DNA of 64,000 nucleotides from Ectothiorhodospira sp. BSL-9 (GCF_001632845.1 NZ_CP011994.1:1240001-1304000); one strand, 5' to 3'. Positions 25,926 through 36,887 are shown, counted from the first letter of the stretch. Numbers and translations are program-made. The notes: a model not told the origin generated them from the sequence alone.

Positions 25926-26753
25926 TCAGTCCCGACCCAGTTGGTCGGCCAGTGCATGGGAACGGTCGCGGGCGGCGGTGAGGGCGCGCAGCATGAGTTC
26001 GCGCAGCCCCCCGGATTCCAGTTGCGCCAGCGCCTGCTCGGTGGTGCCTCCCTTGGAGGTCACCCGGGTGCGCAGGGTAGCGGCATCCTCGTCGGATTCC
26101 AGGGCCAGCTTGGCAGCGCCGAAGGCAGTTTGCAGGGCCAGCAGCCGGGCCGTGTCGCGGGGCAGGCCCAGTTCCACGGCGGCATCTTCCAGGGCCTCGA
26201 TGAACAGGAAGCAGTAGGCAGGCCCGCTGCCCGAAAGGGCCGTCACCGCATCCAGCTGAGCCTCGTCTTCCAGCCATACGGTCAGCCCCACGGCGCGCAG
26301 GATGGATTCCGCCACGTCGCGCTGCTCATCGCTCACGAGGGGGTTGGCGGCCAGTCCCGTGGCGCCGCTGCCCACCAGGGCAGGCGTGTTGGGCATGCAG
26401 CGCACCACTGGCAGATTGCCACCCAGCCAGCGCTGGATATCCGCACCGCGCACGCCGGCGGCGATGGACACCACCAAGGGGTGGCGTTCCTGCACCTGCG
26501 CGGCCACCGAGCGGCACACCTCGCCGAGTACCTGGGGCTTGACCGCCAGGACCAGCACCTGGGCATGGGCGATGGCCGCCGCATTGTCGTCGGTCGCGTG
26601 CACATCGGGCCATCGCTGGCTCACCGCGTCTCGCTGTTCCGGATTGGGATCGGCCGCCCAGATGGCATCCTGGTTCCAGCCATCGGCGATCAGTCCACCG
26701 ATGAGGCTGCGCGCCATGTTGCCGGCGCCGATGAAGGCGATCGTCTCATTCAT
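25926..26753 (-). CDS. proC: Pyrroline-5-carboxylate reductase
   Basis: It has 275 residues from the ATG at 26753. It reduces pyrroline-5-carboxylate to proline, the last step of proline synthesis. The Rossmann motif is FIGAGNMARSLIGG, followed by LAVKPQ. The C-terminal dimer/active-site region has SGSGPAYCFLFIEA and VTSKGGTTEQAL. An ATG at 26768 would add five residues; neither start has a clear ribosome site. It is part of the conserved yggS–proC–yggT group. Confidence 0.96.
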   Translation of the reverse strand: MNETIAFIGAGNMARSLIGGLIADGWNQDAIWAADPNPEQRDAVSQRWPDVHATDDNAAAIAHAQVLVLAVKPQVLGEVCRSVAAQVQERHPLVVSIAAGVRGADIQRWLGGNLPVVRCMPNTPALVGSGATGLAANPLVSDEQRDVAESILRAVGLTVWLEDEAQLDAVTALSGSGPAYCFLFIEALEDAAVELGLPRDTARLLALQTAFGAAKLALESDEDAATLRTRVTSKGGTTEQALAQLESGGLRELMLRALTAARDRSHALADQLGRD

Positions 26754-26828
26754 GGGAAGGCCCGTCATGGCTATGTCAGTAGGGGCGTTATGGTAACCCG
26801 AACGCCGGGTGGATTCGTATGCCCCGGC

Positions 26829-27512
26829 TTATCCCCGCGCCCCGAAGATGGCCGTGCCCACACGCACGATGGTGGCGCCCTCGGCCACGGCGGCCTCCAG
26901 GTCGTCGGTCATGCCCATGGAGAGGGTGTCCAGTTCAAAGCCGCGTCGGATCAGATCCTCCTGAGCCTCCCGCAACCGGGCAAAGGCCCGGCGCTGCTCT
27001 TCGAAATCATCGCTGGGGGCGGGGATGGCCATCAGGCCGCGAAGTTTCAGGCCGGGCAGGGGGGCCACGGCCTCGGCCAGGGCAGGCAGGTCTTCCAGCG
27101 CGACGCCGGACTTGCTGTCTTCCGCGCTGATGTTCACCTGCAGGCATACATTCAGCGGCACGGCGCCCACCGGGCGCTGCTCGCTCAGCCGCCGGGCGAT
27201 GCGTTCCCGATCCACCGAGTGTGCCCACTGGGCCGTATCGGCAATGAGTCGCGTCTTGTTGCTCTGGATGGGGCCGATGAAATGCCAGGCGGGGTGACGA
27301 TCACCCAGTGCCCGGGACTTCTCATCCAGTTCCGAGGCATAGTTCTCCCCGAACTCACGCAGCCCGCAGTCCATGGCCTGGGCCACCATTTCCGCCGGGC
27401 GCGTCTTGCTCACGGCCAGGAGCTGGACGTCTTCAATGGGGCGGCCAAAGCGCTGGGCTGCCGCCTGTAGGCGGTCTTGCACCGCCTGGATTCGATCGCA
27501 TAGCTGGGTCAT
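26829..27512 (-). CDS. yggS: PLP homeostasis protein (YggS/PLPBP)
   Basis: The 227-residue single-domain TIM-barrel protein carries pyridoxal phosphate on Lys36 (AVSKTRPAE). Other blocks are FGENYASEL, WHFIGPIQSNK, LMAIPAP, and SMGMTDDLEAAV with IVRVGTAIFG. Thr replaces the usual Ser in SMGMS. It has no enzymatic activity; loss disturbs vitamin B6 and amino-acid balance. It is divergent from pilT, as in Pseudomonas. Confidence 0.95.
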   Translation of the reverse strand: MTQLCDRIQAVQDRLQAAAQRFGRPIEDVQLLAVSKTRPAEMVAQAMDCGLREFGENYASELDEKSRALGDRHPAWHFIGPIQSNKTRLIADTAQWAHSVDRERIARRLSEQRPVGAVPLNVCLQVNISAEDSKSGVALEDLPALAEAVAPLPGLKLRGLMAIPAPSDDFEEQRRAFARLREAQEDLIRRGFELDTLSMGMTDDLEAAVAEGATIVRVGTAIFGARG

Positions 27513-27606
27513 GACGCTATGCTATATTCGGGGCTGATCAGAGTCACCTGTTCGCATGCGTTACAGGCATGCCCCGGGTGATGACAGGACATCAAAAGGG
27601 GGCTGG

Positions 27607-28641
<1,035 letters not shown>

Positions 28642-28717
28642 GTCTGTCAGATACACTCGAACCAGGGTGGCCGGCGCCGGGCCGGCGGGATGATTTTCAA
28701 AGATCGAGGCACGCTTC

Positions 28718-29884
28718 ATGGATCGGGACAAGGCAATACGCTTCATGCACGACCTGCTCAGAACCCTGCTGAGCAAACAGGGCTCGGATCTATTCATCAC
28801 CGTGGGCGCGCCGCCGTCCATGAAGATCGACGGCAAGATGACGCCGGTCACCAATCAGCCCCTGTCACCGGCCCACACCCAGGTGCTGGTGCGTTCCATC
28901 ATGAATGACCGGCAATCCTCGGAGTTCGAGCGTTGCCAGGAGTGCAACTTCGCCATCAGCCTGCCGGGGATCTCCCGCTTCCGGGTGAACGCCTTCACCC
29001 AGCGGGGCAGCGCCGGCATGGTACTGCGCGTGATCACCGCCGATATCCCCGCCCTGGAGGATCTGGGCCTGCCGATGCAGCTCAAGGATGTGTCCATGAC
29101 CAAGCGGGGCCTGGTGATCTTTGTGGGCGGTACCGGCTCGGGCAAGTCCACCTCCCTGGCGGCCATGGTGGGTTACCGTAACCAGAACAGTTACGGACAC
29201 ATCGTCACCATCGAAGACCCCATCGAGTTCGTGCACTCCCATGTGAACTGCCTGGTGACCCAGCGCGAGGTGGGGGTGGATACGGAAAACTACGAGATCG
29301 CCCTGAAGAACACCCTGCGCCAGGCCCCGGATGTCATCCTGATCGGCGAGATTCGCGACCGGGAGACCATGGACTACGCCATCGCCTTCGCCGAGACCGG
29401 TCATCTGTGCCTGAGCACCCTGCACGCCAACAGCACCAACCAGGCCCTGGACCGCATCATCAACTTCTTCCCCGAAGAGCGGCGCCAGCAACTGCTCATG
29501 GATCTCTCATTGAACCTGAAGTCGGTGATCTCCCAGCGCCTCATCCCCAAATCGGATGGCAAGGGGCGGGTGCCGGCGGTGGAGGTCATGATCAACACCC
29601 CACTGATGTCGGATCTGATCTTCAAGGGCGAGATCCATCAGATGAAGGAGCTCATGGCCAAGTCCAACGAGGCGGGCATGCAGACCTTCGACCAGGCCCT
29701 GTTCCAGCTCTTCGAGGCCGGTCACATCACGTATGAGGATGCCCTGCGCAACGCCGATTCTCTCAACGACCTGCGCCTGCGCATCAAGCTGGACAGCAAG
29801 CGGGCCAGGAGCCACGGGCTCCTGGATGACACCCAGGATCTGAAGATGGAGGAGACCCCGGAGGAGTCGGGGATGCTCAAATGA
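28718..29884 (+). CDS. pilU: Type IV pilus accessory retraction ATPase PilU
   Basis: The 388-residue PilT-like ATPase has Walker A GGTGSGKST, TIEDPIEF, Walker B ILIGEIRD and TGHLCLSTLHANST. The AIRNLIRE box of PilT is replaced by a divergent LMSDLIFKGEI. A C-terminal tail of about 40 residues is rich in Asp and Glu. PilU forms its own hexamer and works with PilT. It follows pilT by 76 bp and precedes a second PilU-like gene. Confidence 0.96.
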   Translation: MDRDKAIRFMHDLLRTLLSKQGSDLFITVGAPPSMKIDGKMTPVTNQPLSPAHTQVLVRSIMNDRQSSEFERCQECNFAISLPGISRFRVNAFTQRGSAGMVLRVITADIPALEDLGLPMQLKDVSMTKRGLVIFVGGTGSGKSTSLAAMVGYRNQNSYGHIVTIEDPIEFVHSHVNCLVTQREVGVDTENYEIALKNTLRQAPDVILIGEIRDRETMDYAIAFAETGHLCLSTLHANSTNQALDRIINFFPEERRQQLLMDLSLNLKSVISQRLIPKSDGKGRVPAVEVMINTPLMSDLIFKGEIHQMKELMAKSNEAGMQTFDQALFQLFEAGHITYEDALRNADSLNDLRLRIKLDSKRARSHGLLDDTQDLKMEETPEESGMLK

Positions 29885-29933
29885 GTCGTCGTTACGCCTG
29901 ACGCCGCCGCTTGCTGAATCACGGGACCCGGAC

Positions 29934-31148
29934 ATGCTGCTTCAACCCTACCTCAAACTCATGGCCCAGAAGAACGCCTCCGACCTGTTCTTCACCACCG
30001 GTGCGCCGGCTTGCGTGAAGATCGAGGGTGAGGTGCGGCCCATGAGCCGCCAGTATCTGCAGCCGGGGGCGGTGAGGGAACTGGCCTACGACATCATGGA
30101 TGAGCGCCAGATCGAGACCTTCGAGCGCGAGAAGGAGATGAACCTGGGCATCTCGGTGGAGCAGCTGGGGCGCTTTCGGGTGAATGTCTATGTGCAGCGG
30201 GGTGAGGTGTCCATGGTGATCCGCTACATCAAGAGCGAGATTCCCACCGTGGAGCAGCTGCGTCTGCCGCCAATCCTCAAGGAGCTGGTGATGCATGACA
30301 ACGGGCTGGTGCTGGTGGTGGGGTCCACCGGCTGCGGCAAGTCCACCACCATGGCTTCCATGATCGACCACCGCAACAGCACGCGCACCGGGCATATCCT
30401 CACCATTGAGGACCCCATCGAATACAGCTTCATGCACAAGAAGTCCATCATCGGGCAGCGCGAGGTGGGGCTGGACACCCTCTCCTACGACAATGCCCTT
30501 CGCGAGGCCATGCGTGAGGCCCCGGACATGATCATGATCGGCGAGGTGCGTGACCTCAACACCATGAAGGCGGCCATCACCTATGCAGACACCGGCCATC
30601 TGGCCCTCTCGACCCTGCATGCGGTGAATGCCAATCAGGCCCTGGACCGGATCATCAATTTCTTCCCCCCCGAGGCCAAACAGCAGATCCTCATGGATCT
30701 CTCCCTGAATCTGCGGGGCATCGTCTCCCAGCGACTGGTACTGGGCAAGGAGGGTAATCGTCTGCCGGCCGTGGAGGTCATGCTCAACACCCCCTATGTG
30801 GCCGAACTGATTCGCAAGGGAGAGATCAATGCCATCAAGGCCGTGATGGAGAAGGGGGGCTCCACGGGGATGCAGACCTTCGATCAGTCCCTTTTCGAGT
30901 TGTACAAGGCGGATCTGGTCCACCTGCCCGAGGCGCTATCCAAGGCCGACTCCCGGGGCGACCTGGAATGGCGCATCCATTTCGGGGGTGGGGTGCGCAG
31001 CCTGAAGAAGAAGGACGAGGACCTCAACCTGCCCAGTTCCGACAGCATGGCTGGTGCGCGCGGGGTCACGGACGGGCGCAAGGGCTTTGATGATGAGCTC
31101 AAGCCCTTGTCGGAGACGGGGGTGGAATCCGGGCAACCGAAGGAATAA
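29934..31148 (+). CDS. Third PilT/PilU-family ATPase
   Basis: The 404-residue paralogue starts with a PilU-like N-terminal domain (LKLMAQKNASDLFF). The Walker A motif is GSTGCGKST, with Cys where the others have Ser. TIEDPIEY, IMIGEVRD and TGHLALSTLHAVNA follow, and the C-terminal box is YVAELIRKGEI. A Lys/Asp/Glu-rich tail of about 55 residues extends beyond PilU. It is nearer to PilU than PilT by motif comparison. All catalytic residues are kept, so it is probably an active ATPase. It may be an additional retraction motor or a hetero-partner. Confidence 0.93.
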   Translation: MLLQPYLKLMAQKNASDLFFTTGAPACVKIEGEVRPMSRQYLQPGAVRELAYDIMDERQIETFEREKEMNLGISVEQLGRFRVNVYVQRGEVSMVIRYIKSEIPTVEQLRLPPILKELVMHDNGLVLVVGSTGCGKSTTMASMIDHRNSTRTGHILTIEDPIEYSFMHKKSIIGQREVGLDTLSYDNALREAMREAPDMIMIGEVRDLNTMKAAITYADTGHLALSTLHAVNANQALDRIINFFPPEAKQQILMDLSLNLRGIVSQRLVLGKEGNRLPAVEVMLNTPYVAELIRKGEINAIKAVMEKGGSTGMQTFDQSLFELYKADLVHLPEALSKADSRGDLEWRIHFGGGVRSLKKKDEDLNLPSSDSMAGARGVTDGRKGFDDELKPLSETGVESGQPKE

Positions 31149-31161
31149 AGGGGCCATGGGG

Positions 31162-31190
31162 GGCGGTGTCCCAGCGATGGGGACACCGCC
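31162..31190. terminator. Hairpin between convergent pilU-like and pyrK genes
   Basis: GGCGGTGTCCC at 31162-31172 pairs perfectly with GGGACACCGCC at 31180-31190 around a seven-base loop. It lies between the stop of the third pilus ATPase gene and the stop of convergent pyrK. No U-tract is present. Termination is inferred from stem strength and position. Confidence 0.6.
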
Positions 31191-31193
31191 AGT

Positions 31194-32075
31194 TCAGGCG
31201 GCGGGGAACACCCGCTCCGCCGGGAACACCGGGCCATCCACGCAGACCCGCTTCATGGCGGGGCCCTGGTCCGTGTGCACCTTGACCACGCAGCCGGCAC
31301 ACCCGCCCACGGCACAGGCCATGTATTCCTCCAGCGACACCTGACAGGGCAGGCGGTATTCCCGGGCAAGCGCCGCACAGGCTTCCAGCATGGGGTGGGG
31401 GCCGCAGGCGTAGATCTGCACCTTGCGCCGCTCCTGGGGCGGCAGGGCATCCAGCCACAGGCGGGCCAGGTCGGTCACGAAGCCTTCATGGCACCCGGAG
31501 AATCCGGCCTGACTGGTGAGCCGCGAGGCCACGCCCCAGTCCTCCAGCAACGGCATGGCGGCGATCACGCCCTCCGGGATGCCGGGGATCATGATGCGTG
31601 ATGGCTGCGGCTTGAAGGGGAAGGGCACTTCCGAGCCCATGATGACGAACGGCTCACTCACCGGGTCGCGGCGCATGGCATCGGCCAGGAAGACCATGGG
31701 CGGAATGCCCACCCCACCCCCCAGCAGCAGGGCCCGGGGGCGGTCACCGTGGGGCATCTCGAAGGGCGTGCCGATGGGGCCCATCATGTTGATCTTCTCG
31801 CCCACCTGGCGCCGGGCCAGCAGCCGAGTGCCTTCGCCCACCGACTTGTAGAGAAACTCCACCCAGCCCTCGTCGGGATGGGTGCGCATGATGGACAGCG
31901 GCCGGCGCATGGGCAGCAGCGGATCGCATTGCAGATGGGCAAAGCTGCCGGGCCGTGCGTGGGCGGCACACTGGGGCGCCTTCACCCGCAGGATGTGCTG
32001 ATCGCCGGCATGGGCCGTGTGAGACAGGATGGGCGCATCCTCGACGAAGATGGTCCCGCGGTGTTTGTGGTTCAT
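31194..32075 (-). CDS. pyrK: Dihydroorotate dehydrogenase electron-transfer subunit
   Basis: The 293-residue ferredoxin-reductase-like protein has an FAD domain (RRPLSIMR), an NAD domain (LLLGGGVGIPPMVFLA), and a C-terminal 2Fe-2S site. In the latter, cysteines follow the pattern of EYMACAVGGCAGCVV, with a last cysteine in MKRVCVDGPVF. It passes electrons from PyrD flavin to NAD+ in class 1B enzymes. It is the last gene of the pyr block, 16 bp after pyrC', and 22 kb from pyrD. A different redox partner is possible but less likely. Confidence 0.9.
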   Translation of the reverse strand: MNHKHRGTIFVEDAPILSHTAHAGDQHILRVKAPQCAAHARPGSFAHLQCDPLLPMRRPLSIMRTHPDEGWVEFLYKSVGEGTRLLARRQVGEKINMMGPIGTPFEMPHGDRPRALLLGGGVGIPPMVFLADAMRRDPVSEPFVIMGSEVPFPFKPQPSRIMIPGIPEGVIAAMPLLEDWGVASRLTSQAGFSGCHEGFVTDLARLWLDALPPQERRKVQIYACGPHPMLEACAALAREYRLPCQVSLEEYMACAVGGCAGCVVKVHTDQGPAMKRVCVDGPVFPAERVFPAA

Positions 32076-32090
32076 GGGGCGACTCGTTGT

Positions 32091-33371
32091 TTACTTTCGG
32101 GACTCGAAGATGACACGGCCGGCGGCCAGGGTATGGGTGACCCGGCCCTGGAATTCCCAGCCGAAGAACGGGCTGTTGCGACCGGCGCTGAGCCAGTTGT
32201 TGGCGCTGGGGCTGTAGACCTTGTCCGGGTCCACCAGGGTGATGTCGGCCCGGGCATCCGGGGCCAGGGTGCCGGTGGGCAGGCCCATGATGCTGGCCGG
32301 GCCGGTGGTCACCCGCCGGATGGCCTCCATCAGGGGCAGCACGCCTTCCTCGGCCAGCCGCAGCGTCAGCGGCAGCAGGGTTTCCAGGGTGGACATGCCG
32401 GCCTGGGTGGCCGGAAACGGGGCCAGTTTGGCATCCGCCTCGTGGGGTTGGTGGTCCGAGCAGATGGCGGCGATGGTGCCGTCGGCCACCGCCTGGCGCA
32501 GGCCCTCGCGGTCACGGGAGGTGCGCAGCGGCGGCACCACGTGACACAGGCTGTTGAAGTCCGCCACGTCCATCTCGGTAAGGAACAGCTGGTGAGCGCA
32601 CACATCGGCCGTCACCGGGAGGCCGTCCTGCCGGGCCCGGGCCACCAGGGCGGCGCCCCTTGCCGTGGACAGTCGGCACAGATGAATGCGGGCGCCGGTC
32701 TGGGCCACCAGTGCCAGGATGACGCCCAGGCTGGCCGTTTCCGCGGCCTCGGGGATGCCCGTCAGCCCCAGGCGGGTGGCCACGGAGCCCTCGTGGGCAC
32801 AGCCACCTGCGGCCAGGGAAGAGTCGATGGGGTGCAGAAAGACGGTGATCTCGTGGCTGGCGGCGTACTCCAGGGCCCGGCGCAGCAGCACGTGGCTGTC
32901 CAGGGGTTTGAGGCCCTGGCTGGCGCCCAGGGCGCCGGCCCGCTTGAGTGCCGCCATCTCCGCCAGTTGCTGACCCCGCAGGCCTTCCGTGAGCGCCCCC
33001 AGGGGGTGCACGCGCACGCCGCAGGCCTGTTTGGCGCGACGGTGGATCAGTTCGATCTGGGCCGGGGAATCCACCGGCGGGTCCGTGTCCGGGGGACAGA
33101 TGAGGGTGGTGATGCCGGCGCTGGCGGCGGCCCGGGTTTCGGAAGCGATGGTGGCCTTGTTCTCGAACCCCGGCTCGCGCAGGCGCGCCGCCAGATCCAC
33201 CAGCCCGGGCAGCACCCAGCGGCCCCGGGCATCGATACGCCGATCGGGGTTGAAGCCCTCCGGCGCGACGCCCAGTGCAACGATCCGCTCTTTTTCGATG
33301 AACAGATCCATCACTTCATCCAGGCCCTGGTGCGGATCAATGACCCGGCCCTGTTCGATCAACAGCTTCAT
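32091..33371 (-). CDS. pyrC': Dihydroorotase-like protein lacking metal ligands (PyrC'/PyrX)
   Basis: The 426-residue amidohydrolase resembles type I dihydroorotase. The metal-binding HxH of active enzymes is missing: the motif PGLVDL(H)xH-REPG reads [15 protein letters not shown] later His block also differs (HLCRLST for the usual HICHLS), although SDHQPHE retains the catalytic-Asp region. It therefore resembles the non-catalytic PyrC' of Pseudomonas, which is required to assemble aspartate transcarbamoylase. A separate active pyrC would be needed elsewhere. Its start overlaps the pyrB stop by four bases. Confidence 0.93.
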   Translation of the reverse strand: MKLLIEQGRVIDPHQGLDEVMDLFIEKERIVALGVAPEGFNPDRRIDARGRWVLPGLVDLAARLREPGFENKATIASETRAAASAGITTLICPPDTDPPVDSPAQIELIHRRAKQACGVRVHPLGALTEGLRGQQLAEMAALKRAGALGASQGLKPLDSHVLLRRALEYAASHEITVFLHPIDSSLAAGGCAHEGSVATRLGLTGIPEAAETASLGVILALVAQTGARIHLCRLSTARGAALVARARQDGLPVTADVCAHQLFLTEMDVADFNSLCHVVPPLRTSRDREGLRQAVADGTIAAICSDHQPHEADAKLAPFPATQAGMSTLETLLPLTLRLAEEGVLPLMEAIRRVTTGPASIMGLPTGTLAPDARADITLVDPDKVYSPSANNWLSAGRNSPFFGWEFQGRVTHTLAAGRVIFESRK

Positions 33372-34390
33372 TGCGATGCCCCCTGGTTGACGCTGCCCCC
33401 CATGATCATGGACATCACGGCCATGCGCACGGCGATCCCATAGGTCACCTGCTTGAGGATGACGGACTGTGGTCCGTCCGCCACCCGGGAGTCGATTTCC
33501 ACGCCCCGGTTGGCCGGGCCGGGGTGCATGACGATGGCCTCAGGTGCGGCCAGGGCCAGGCGCTCCTCGTTCAGGCCCCAGAGCTGGAAGAACTCATGCT
33601 CGGAGGGCAGCAGGCCGCTATCCATGCGCTCGCGTTGCAGTCGCAGCATGATGATCACGTCCACATCCTTGAGGCCGGCGCGGATGTCGTGGAAGACATG
33701 CACACCCAGTTCCTCCACAAAGGCTGGCAGCAGGGTGCGGGGGGCGATCACCCGCACCTCGCCAGCGCCCAGGACGTTAAGTGCGTGGATCTGGGAGCGG
33801 GCCACCCGCGAATGCAGGATGTCACCGACAATGGCCACTCGCAGGGCAGAAAAATCCCCCTTGTGGTGGCGGATGGTGAACATGTCCAGCAGTGCCTGGG
33901 TAGGGTGGGCATGACGACCGTCGCCGGCGTTGAGCACGCTCACGTGCGGTGCCACGTGCCGGGCGATGAAGTGGGCGGCACCGCTGTCGGCGTGACGCAC
34001 CACGAACATGTCCACCAGCATGGCCTCCAGATTGCGCAGGGTGTCCAGCAGGCTTTCGCCCTTCACCGTGGCCGAGGTGCTGATGTTGATGTTGAGCACG
34101 TCGGCCGACAGGCGTTTGGCGGCCAGTTCGAAGGTGGTACGGGTGCGGGTGCTGGCCTCGAAGAACAGGTTCATCACCGTCTTGCCCCGCAGCAGGGGCA
34201 CCTTTTTCACCGTCTGGGCGTTCACGCCCAGGAAGGATTCGGCGGTGTCCAGGATCTCGGTGATCAGGGGCCGGGAGAGCCCCTCGATGGTCAGCAGATG
34301 GCGCAGCCGACCCTGGTCGCCAAACTGCAGCGACGGGGGAAGTGGCCCCGAGGTGGCTGGAGCAGGGGGGGTGGGCCGGGCCTCCGTCAT
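33368..34390 (-). CDS. pyrB: Aspartate carbamoyltransferase catalytic subunit
   Basis: The 340-residue enzyme joins carbamoyl phosphate and aspartate in the second step of UMP synthesis. The carbamoyl-phosphate motif is [12 protein letters not shown], followed by [12 protein letters not shown], and [14 protein letters not shown] near the end binds aspartate. An N-terminal Pro-rich extension of about 25 residues is longer than in E. coli, as in Pseudomonas, where it helps form the PyrB-PyrC' dodecamer. It overlaps pyrR (upstream) and pyrC' (downstream) by four bases each. Confidence 0.97.
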   Translation of the reverse strand: MTEARPTPPAPATSGPLPPSLQFGDQGRLRHLLTIEGLSRPLITEILDTAESFLGVNAQTVKKVPLLRGKTVMNLFFEASTRTRTTFELAAKRLSADVLNINISTSATVKGESLLDTLRNLEAMLVDMFVVRHADSGAAHFIARHVAPHVSVLNAGDGRHAHPTQALLDMFTIRHHKGDFSALRVAIVGDILHSRVARSQIHALNVLGAGEVRVIAPRTLLPAFVEELGVHVFHDIRAGLKDVDVIIMLRLQRERMDSGLLPSEHEFFQLWGLNEERLALAAPEAIVMHPGPANRGVEIDSRVADGPQSVILKQVTYGIAVRMAVMSMIMGGSVNQGASQ

Positions 34391-34896
34391 GATGATGCCT
34401 CCAGTTGCACGATATCCAGATGCAACGGCGCGGGGCCGCGCAGCTTCACTTGTTGGTCCGGGTTCAGCTTCAGGTGTTCCCCCACCACCTGGGCCTGGAT
34501 GGGCAACTCTCGTCCGTCGCGCTCCACCAGCACCACCAGGGTGACCGAGGCGGGCCGGCCATAATCGAAGATCTCGTTCATGGCGGCGCGGATGGTGCGG
34601 CCGGTGAAGAGCACGTCGTCCACCAGCAGGATGTGCCGGTCTTCCACCGAGAAGGGGATGGAGGAAGGTTTCACCTGGGGGTGCATGCCGATGCGACTGA
34701 AGTCATCCCGGTAAAAAGAGATGTCCAGTCTGCCCAGTGGGGCCTCCAGCTGCAGGCGGGACTGCAACTGCTCGGCCACCCAGACACCGCCGCTGTGAAT
34801 GCCCACCAGGCCGGGGTCGGTGATGCCCTTGTCCGGCAGGCGGTGACGCAGTTCGTCGGCCATGCGGTCCAGGAGCTGTTTGACGTGTTCAGTCAT
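34387..34896 (-). CDS. pyrR: PyrR bifunctional regulator/uracil phosphoribosyltransferase
   Basis: The 169-residue type I phosphoribosyltransferase has the PRPP-binding motif [14 protein letters not shown]. The family binds UMP and, in Gram-positive bacteria, pyr mRNA; in Pseudomonas relatives it regulates pyr genes at the DNA or RNA level in ways less well defined. I saw no obvious attenuator between it and pyrB; the genes overlap. It overlaps ruvX by eight bases. Confidence 0.93.
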   Translation of the reverse strand: MTEHVKQLLDRMADELRHRLPDKGITDPGLVGIHSGGVWVAEQLQSRLQLEAPLGRLDISFYRDDFSRIGMHPQVKPSSIPFSVEDRHILLVDDVLFTGRTIRAAMNEIFDYGRPASVTLVVLVERDGRELPIQAQVVGEHLKLNPDQQVKLRGPAPLHLDIVQLEASS

Positions 34897-35365
34897 GGGA
34901 GGTCTCTTGGGAAAGCCAGTGTTCCAGGAGCACCGCCGCCGCTACGGCGTCGATGTCCTCCTTGCGAATACGCCCGCGGCGTCCCTCGCGGCGCCAGTCC
35001 TTGAGATGGGATTCGGCCGCGGCGGAGGTGAATTGTTCATCCACCGGGCGCACCTTCAGCCCGTAGCGGGCACGCAACCGGTCAGAAAAGGCCTGGATAC
35101 GCCGGGCCAGGGGATGCTCGGTGCCATCATCCGTTTCCGGCAGACCCACCACCAGCAGCTGGGGCTGCCACTCGCGCACCAGGGTGTCCAGGCGGGCCCA
35201 TTCGGGGATGCCGTTGCGGGCTGGCAGGGTCTCCAGGGGGGCGCTGGTGCCGGTGAGGCCATTGCCCACCGCCACACCGATGCGCCGCTCGCCATAGTCC
35301 AGCCCCAGTACCGTGCCCGACGTGGCCGGCCCCGTATTCGCCGGCTTCGACCGCTGTTCAGGCAT
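34889..35365 (-). CDS. ruvX: Putative Holliday-junction resolvase RuvX/YqgF
   Basis: The 158-residue RNase H-fold protein has a LGLDYGERRIGVAVG N-terminal motif. VVGLPETDDG and the later DEQFTSAAAE and EDIDAVAAAVLLE acidic positions complete the active-site set. In E. coli the protein is also needed for 16S rRNA 5' maturation. It lies in the conserved algH–ruvX–pyrR order and overlaps both neighbours by eight bases. Confidence 0.95.
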   Translation of the reverse strand: MPEQRSKPANTGPATSGTVLGLDYGERRIGVAVGNGLTGTSAPLETLPARNGIPEWARLDTLVREWQPQLLVVGLPETDDGTEHPLARRIQAFSDRLRARYGLKVRPVDEQFTSAAAESHLKDWRREGRRGRIRKEDIDAVAAAVLLEHWLSQETSHD

Positions 35366-35942
35366 GTCCCGCCTGGCCGGTCATCAGCGACAGATCGACC
35401 CCCAGGCGGCCGGCGGCGGCCTGCCAACGCTTTTCGGTGGGTTGCTGGAAGAGGATGTCCGGGTCGGAGGGGCAGGTGAGCCAGGCGTTCTCGCCGATTT
35501 CCTGTTCCAGTTGCCCGGGGCCCCAGCCGGCATAGCCCAGGGCGATGAGGTAGGACCCTGGGCCGCTGCCCTGGGCCATGGCCTCCAGGATGTCCCGTGA
35601 GGTGGTTACCGAGATCCGCTCGCTCACCTGCATGGTGGAGGTCCAGCGTCGCTCGGGCGGGTGCAGGATGAAGCCCCGGTCCGGTTGCACCGGGCCGCCG
35701 TTGAAGACGGGCACCTGGCTGGCATCCACCTCGATGGAGATGCCCATGTGCTCCAGCACCGACTCCAGGGTGAGGTCGGTGGGATGGTTGATGACGATGC
35801 CCATGGCGCCATCCTCGCTGTGCTCGCACACATAGGTAACCGAATGAAAGAAATTCGGATCCTCCAGCGAGGGCATGGCGATCAGGAACTGGTCTGTGAA
35901 GTTGGCACTGTGCATGGGTTCATGGGCGCACTTGGGGTACAT
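35358..35942 (-). CDS. algH: YqgE/AlgH family protein
   Basis: It has 194 residues from the ATG at 35942; the ATG at 35915 (HSANFTDQFLIAMP) matches the usual family N-terminus and may be the true start. Core blocks are SVTYVCEHSEDGAMGIVINHP, FNGGPVQPDRGFILH and ALGYAGWGPGQLE. The family is a cytosolic fold of uncertain function; mutants in Pseudomonas affect alginate and virulence control. It precedes ruvX in the usual order. Confidence 0.92.
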   Translation of the reverse strand: MYPKCAHEPMHSANFTDQFLIAMPSLEDPNFFHSVTYVCEHSEDGAMGIVINHPTDLTLESVLEHMGISIEVDASQVPVFNGGPVQPDRGFILHPPERRWTSTMQVSERISVTTSRDILEAMAQGSGPGSYLIALGYAGWGPGQLEQEIGENAWLTCPSDPDILFQQPTEKRWQAAAGRLGVDLSLMTGQAGHA

Positions 35943-36006
35943 GAGCTAGTGTACACCCTTGATGCCGGTCGTCGTAGGTGGGGCAGGCAGTCAGATCGAC
36001 CGATGT

Positions 36007-36867
36007 TCAACGGGTACGCAGGGTCTGGTTGCCCTGGAACACCCAGGTACGGGTGATCATGATCTGGTCGTAGGACTTGCGCATGTCGGCGGGAAAGGGT
36101 GCAAAAGGGCCCGCCAGATCGACAATGCGCCGGGCTGCGTCGTCCAGCACGCGCTCGCCGGAACTGCTGCCCACCTCGATGCTCAGCACCTGGCCCTCCC
36201 GGTCCACCAGCACGCTGAGCACCAGGGAGCCGGAAAGACGCTGGCGCCGCGCCTCATCCGGGTAATTGAGGTTGCCCACCCGCTCCACCTTGCGTACCCA
36301 GGCGTCCAGGTAACTGGCCTCCACGGCGGACTTGGCGCTCAGGGCGTCCACGTAGTGGGTACGGGGACGATGGCCGTGGCGTCGGTTCTGCTCGGAGATC
36401 TCCGAACTCAACCGTGCCATCTGCAGGCTGCGTTCCACCAGTTCATCGGTGGTCCATTCACGGGTGGGCGCGGGGATTTCGGTGGGAGTGTCCGGGGTGG
36501 CGGGCTGTTCGCTCTGCTCGGCGGTGATCACCTCCACCTCTTCCCGGGGCGTGGGCTCCGGGGCGCCGGCGCGCACCTCTTCCGGGGCCAGGCCATCAGT
36601 GGGCCTGAGCAGGGGGGCGGTCACCGGGCTGCTGGGGCGCTCTTCTTCGGCCTCCCGGCCGCTGGCCTGTTGATCCACCTGGGCGATGTGGCGGGCGTCC
36701 TCGGGCGTTTCCCGGGACTGGGTCTGCACCAGCACCACGTCCATCATGGGTGGGTGGGCTGAGGGCTCCGCTGGTTCGAAGTCGAAGCCCAGGCCGAAGA
36801 TGACGATGCCGTGGATCGCCAGTGCCAGGAAGATGCCCAGGCCCAGGCGGTCGCCGGGTGTCACCAT
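36007..36867 (-). CDS. tonB: TonB-like energy transducer
   Basis: It has 286 residues from the ATG at 36867. One N-terminal transmembrane helix (about 9-27) precedes a Pro/Glu-rich periplasmic linker (about 35-150) and a C-terminal TonB domain with YLDAWVRKVERVGNLNYPDEA and the GSLVLSVLV strand. The location next to algH and gshB matches tonB3 in Pseudomonas, where it was linked to twitching motility. No exbB/exbD is adjacent. The start could lie slightly upstream, overlapping the Gx gene. Confidence 0.9.
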   Translation of the reverse strand: MVTPGDRLGLGIFLALAIHGIVIFGLGFDFEPAEPSAHPPMMDVVLVQTQSRETPEDARHIAQVDQQASGREAEEERPSSPVTAPLLRPTDGLAPEEVRAGAPEPTPREEVEVITAEQSEQPATPDTPTEIPAPTREWTTDELVERSLQMARLSSEISEQNRRHGHRPRTHYVDALSAKSAVEASYLDAWVRKVERVGNLNYPDEARRQRLSGSLVLSVLVDREGQVLSIEVGSSSGERVLDDAARRIVDLAGPFAPFPADMRKSYDQIMITRTWVFQGNQTLRTR

Positions 36868-36887
36868 GCTGGAGGGGGTCAGGTTGC

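Noticed and set aside
31150-31194. U-tract terminator after the third pilus ATPase gene
   Set aside because: The stem is strong but no run of T follows on either strand, so it is listed only as a probable terminator.
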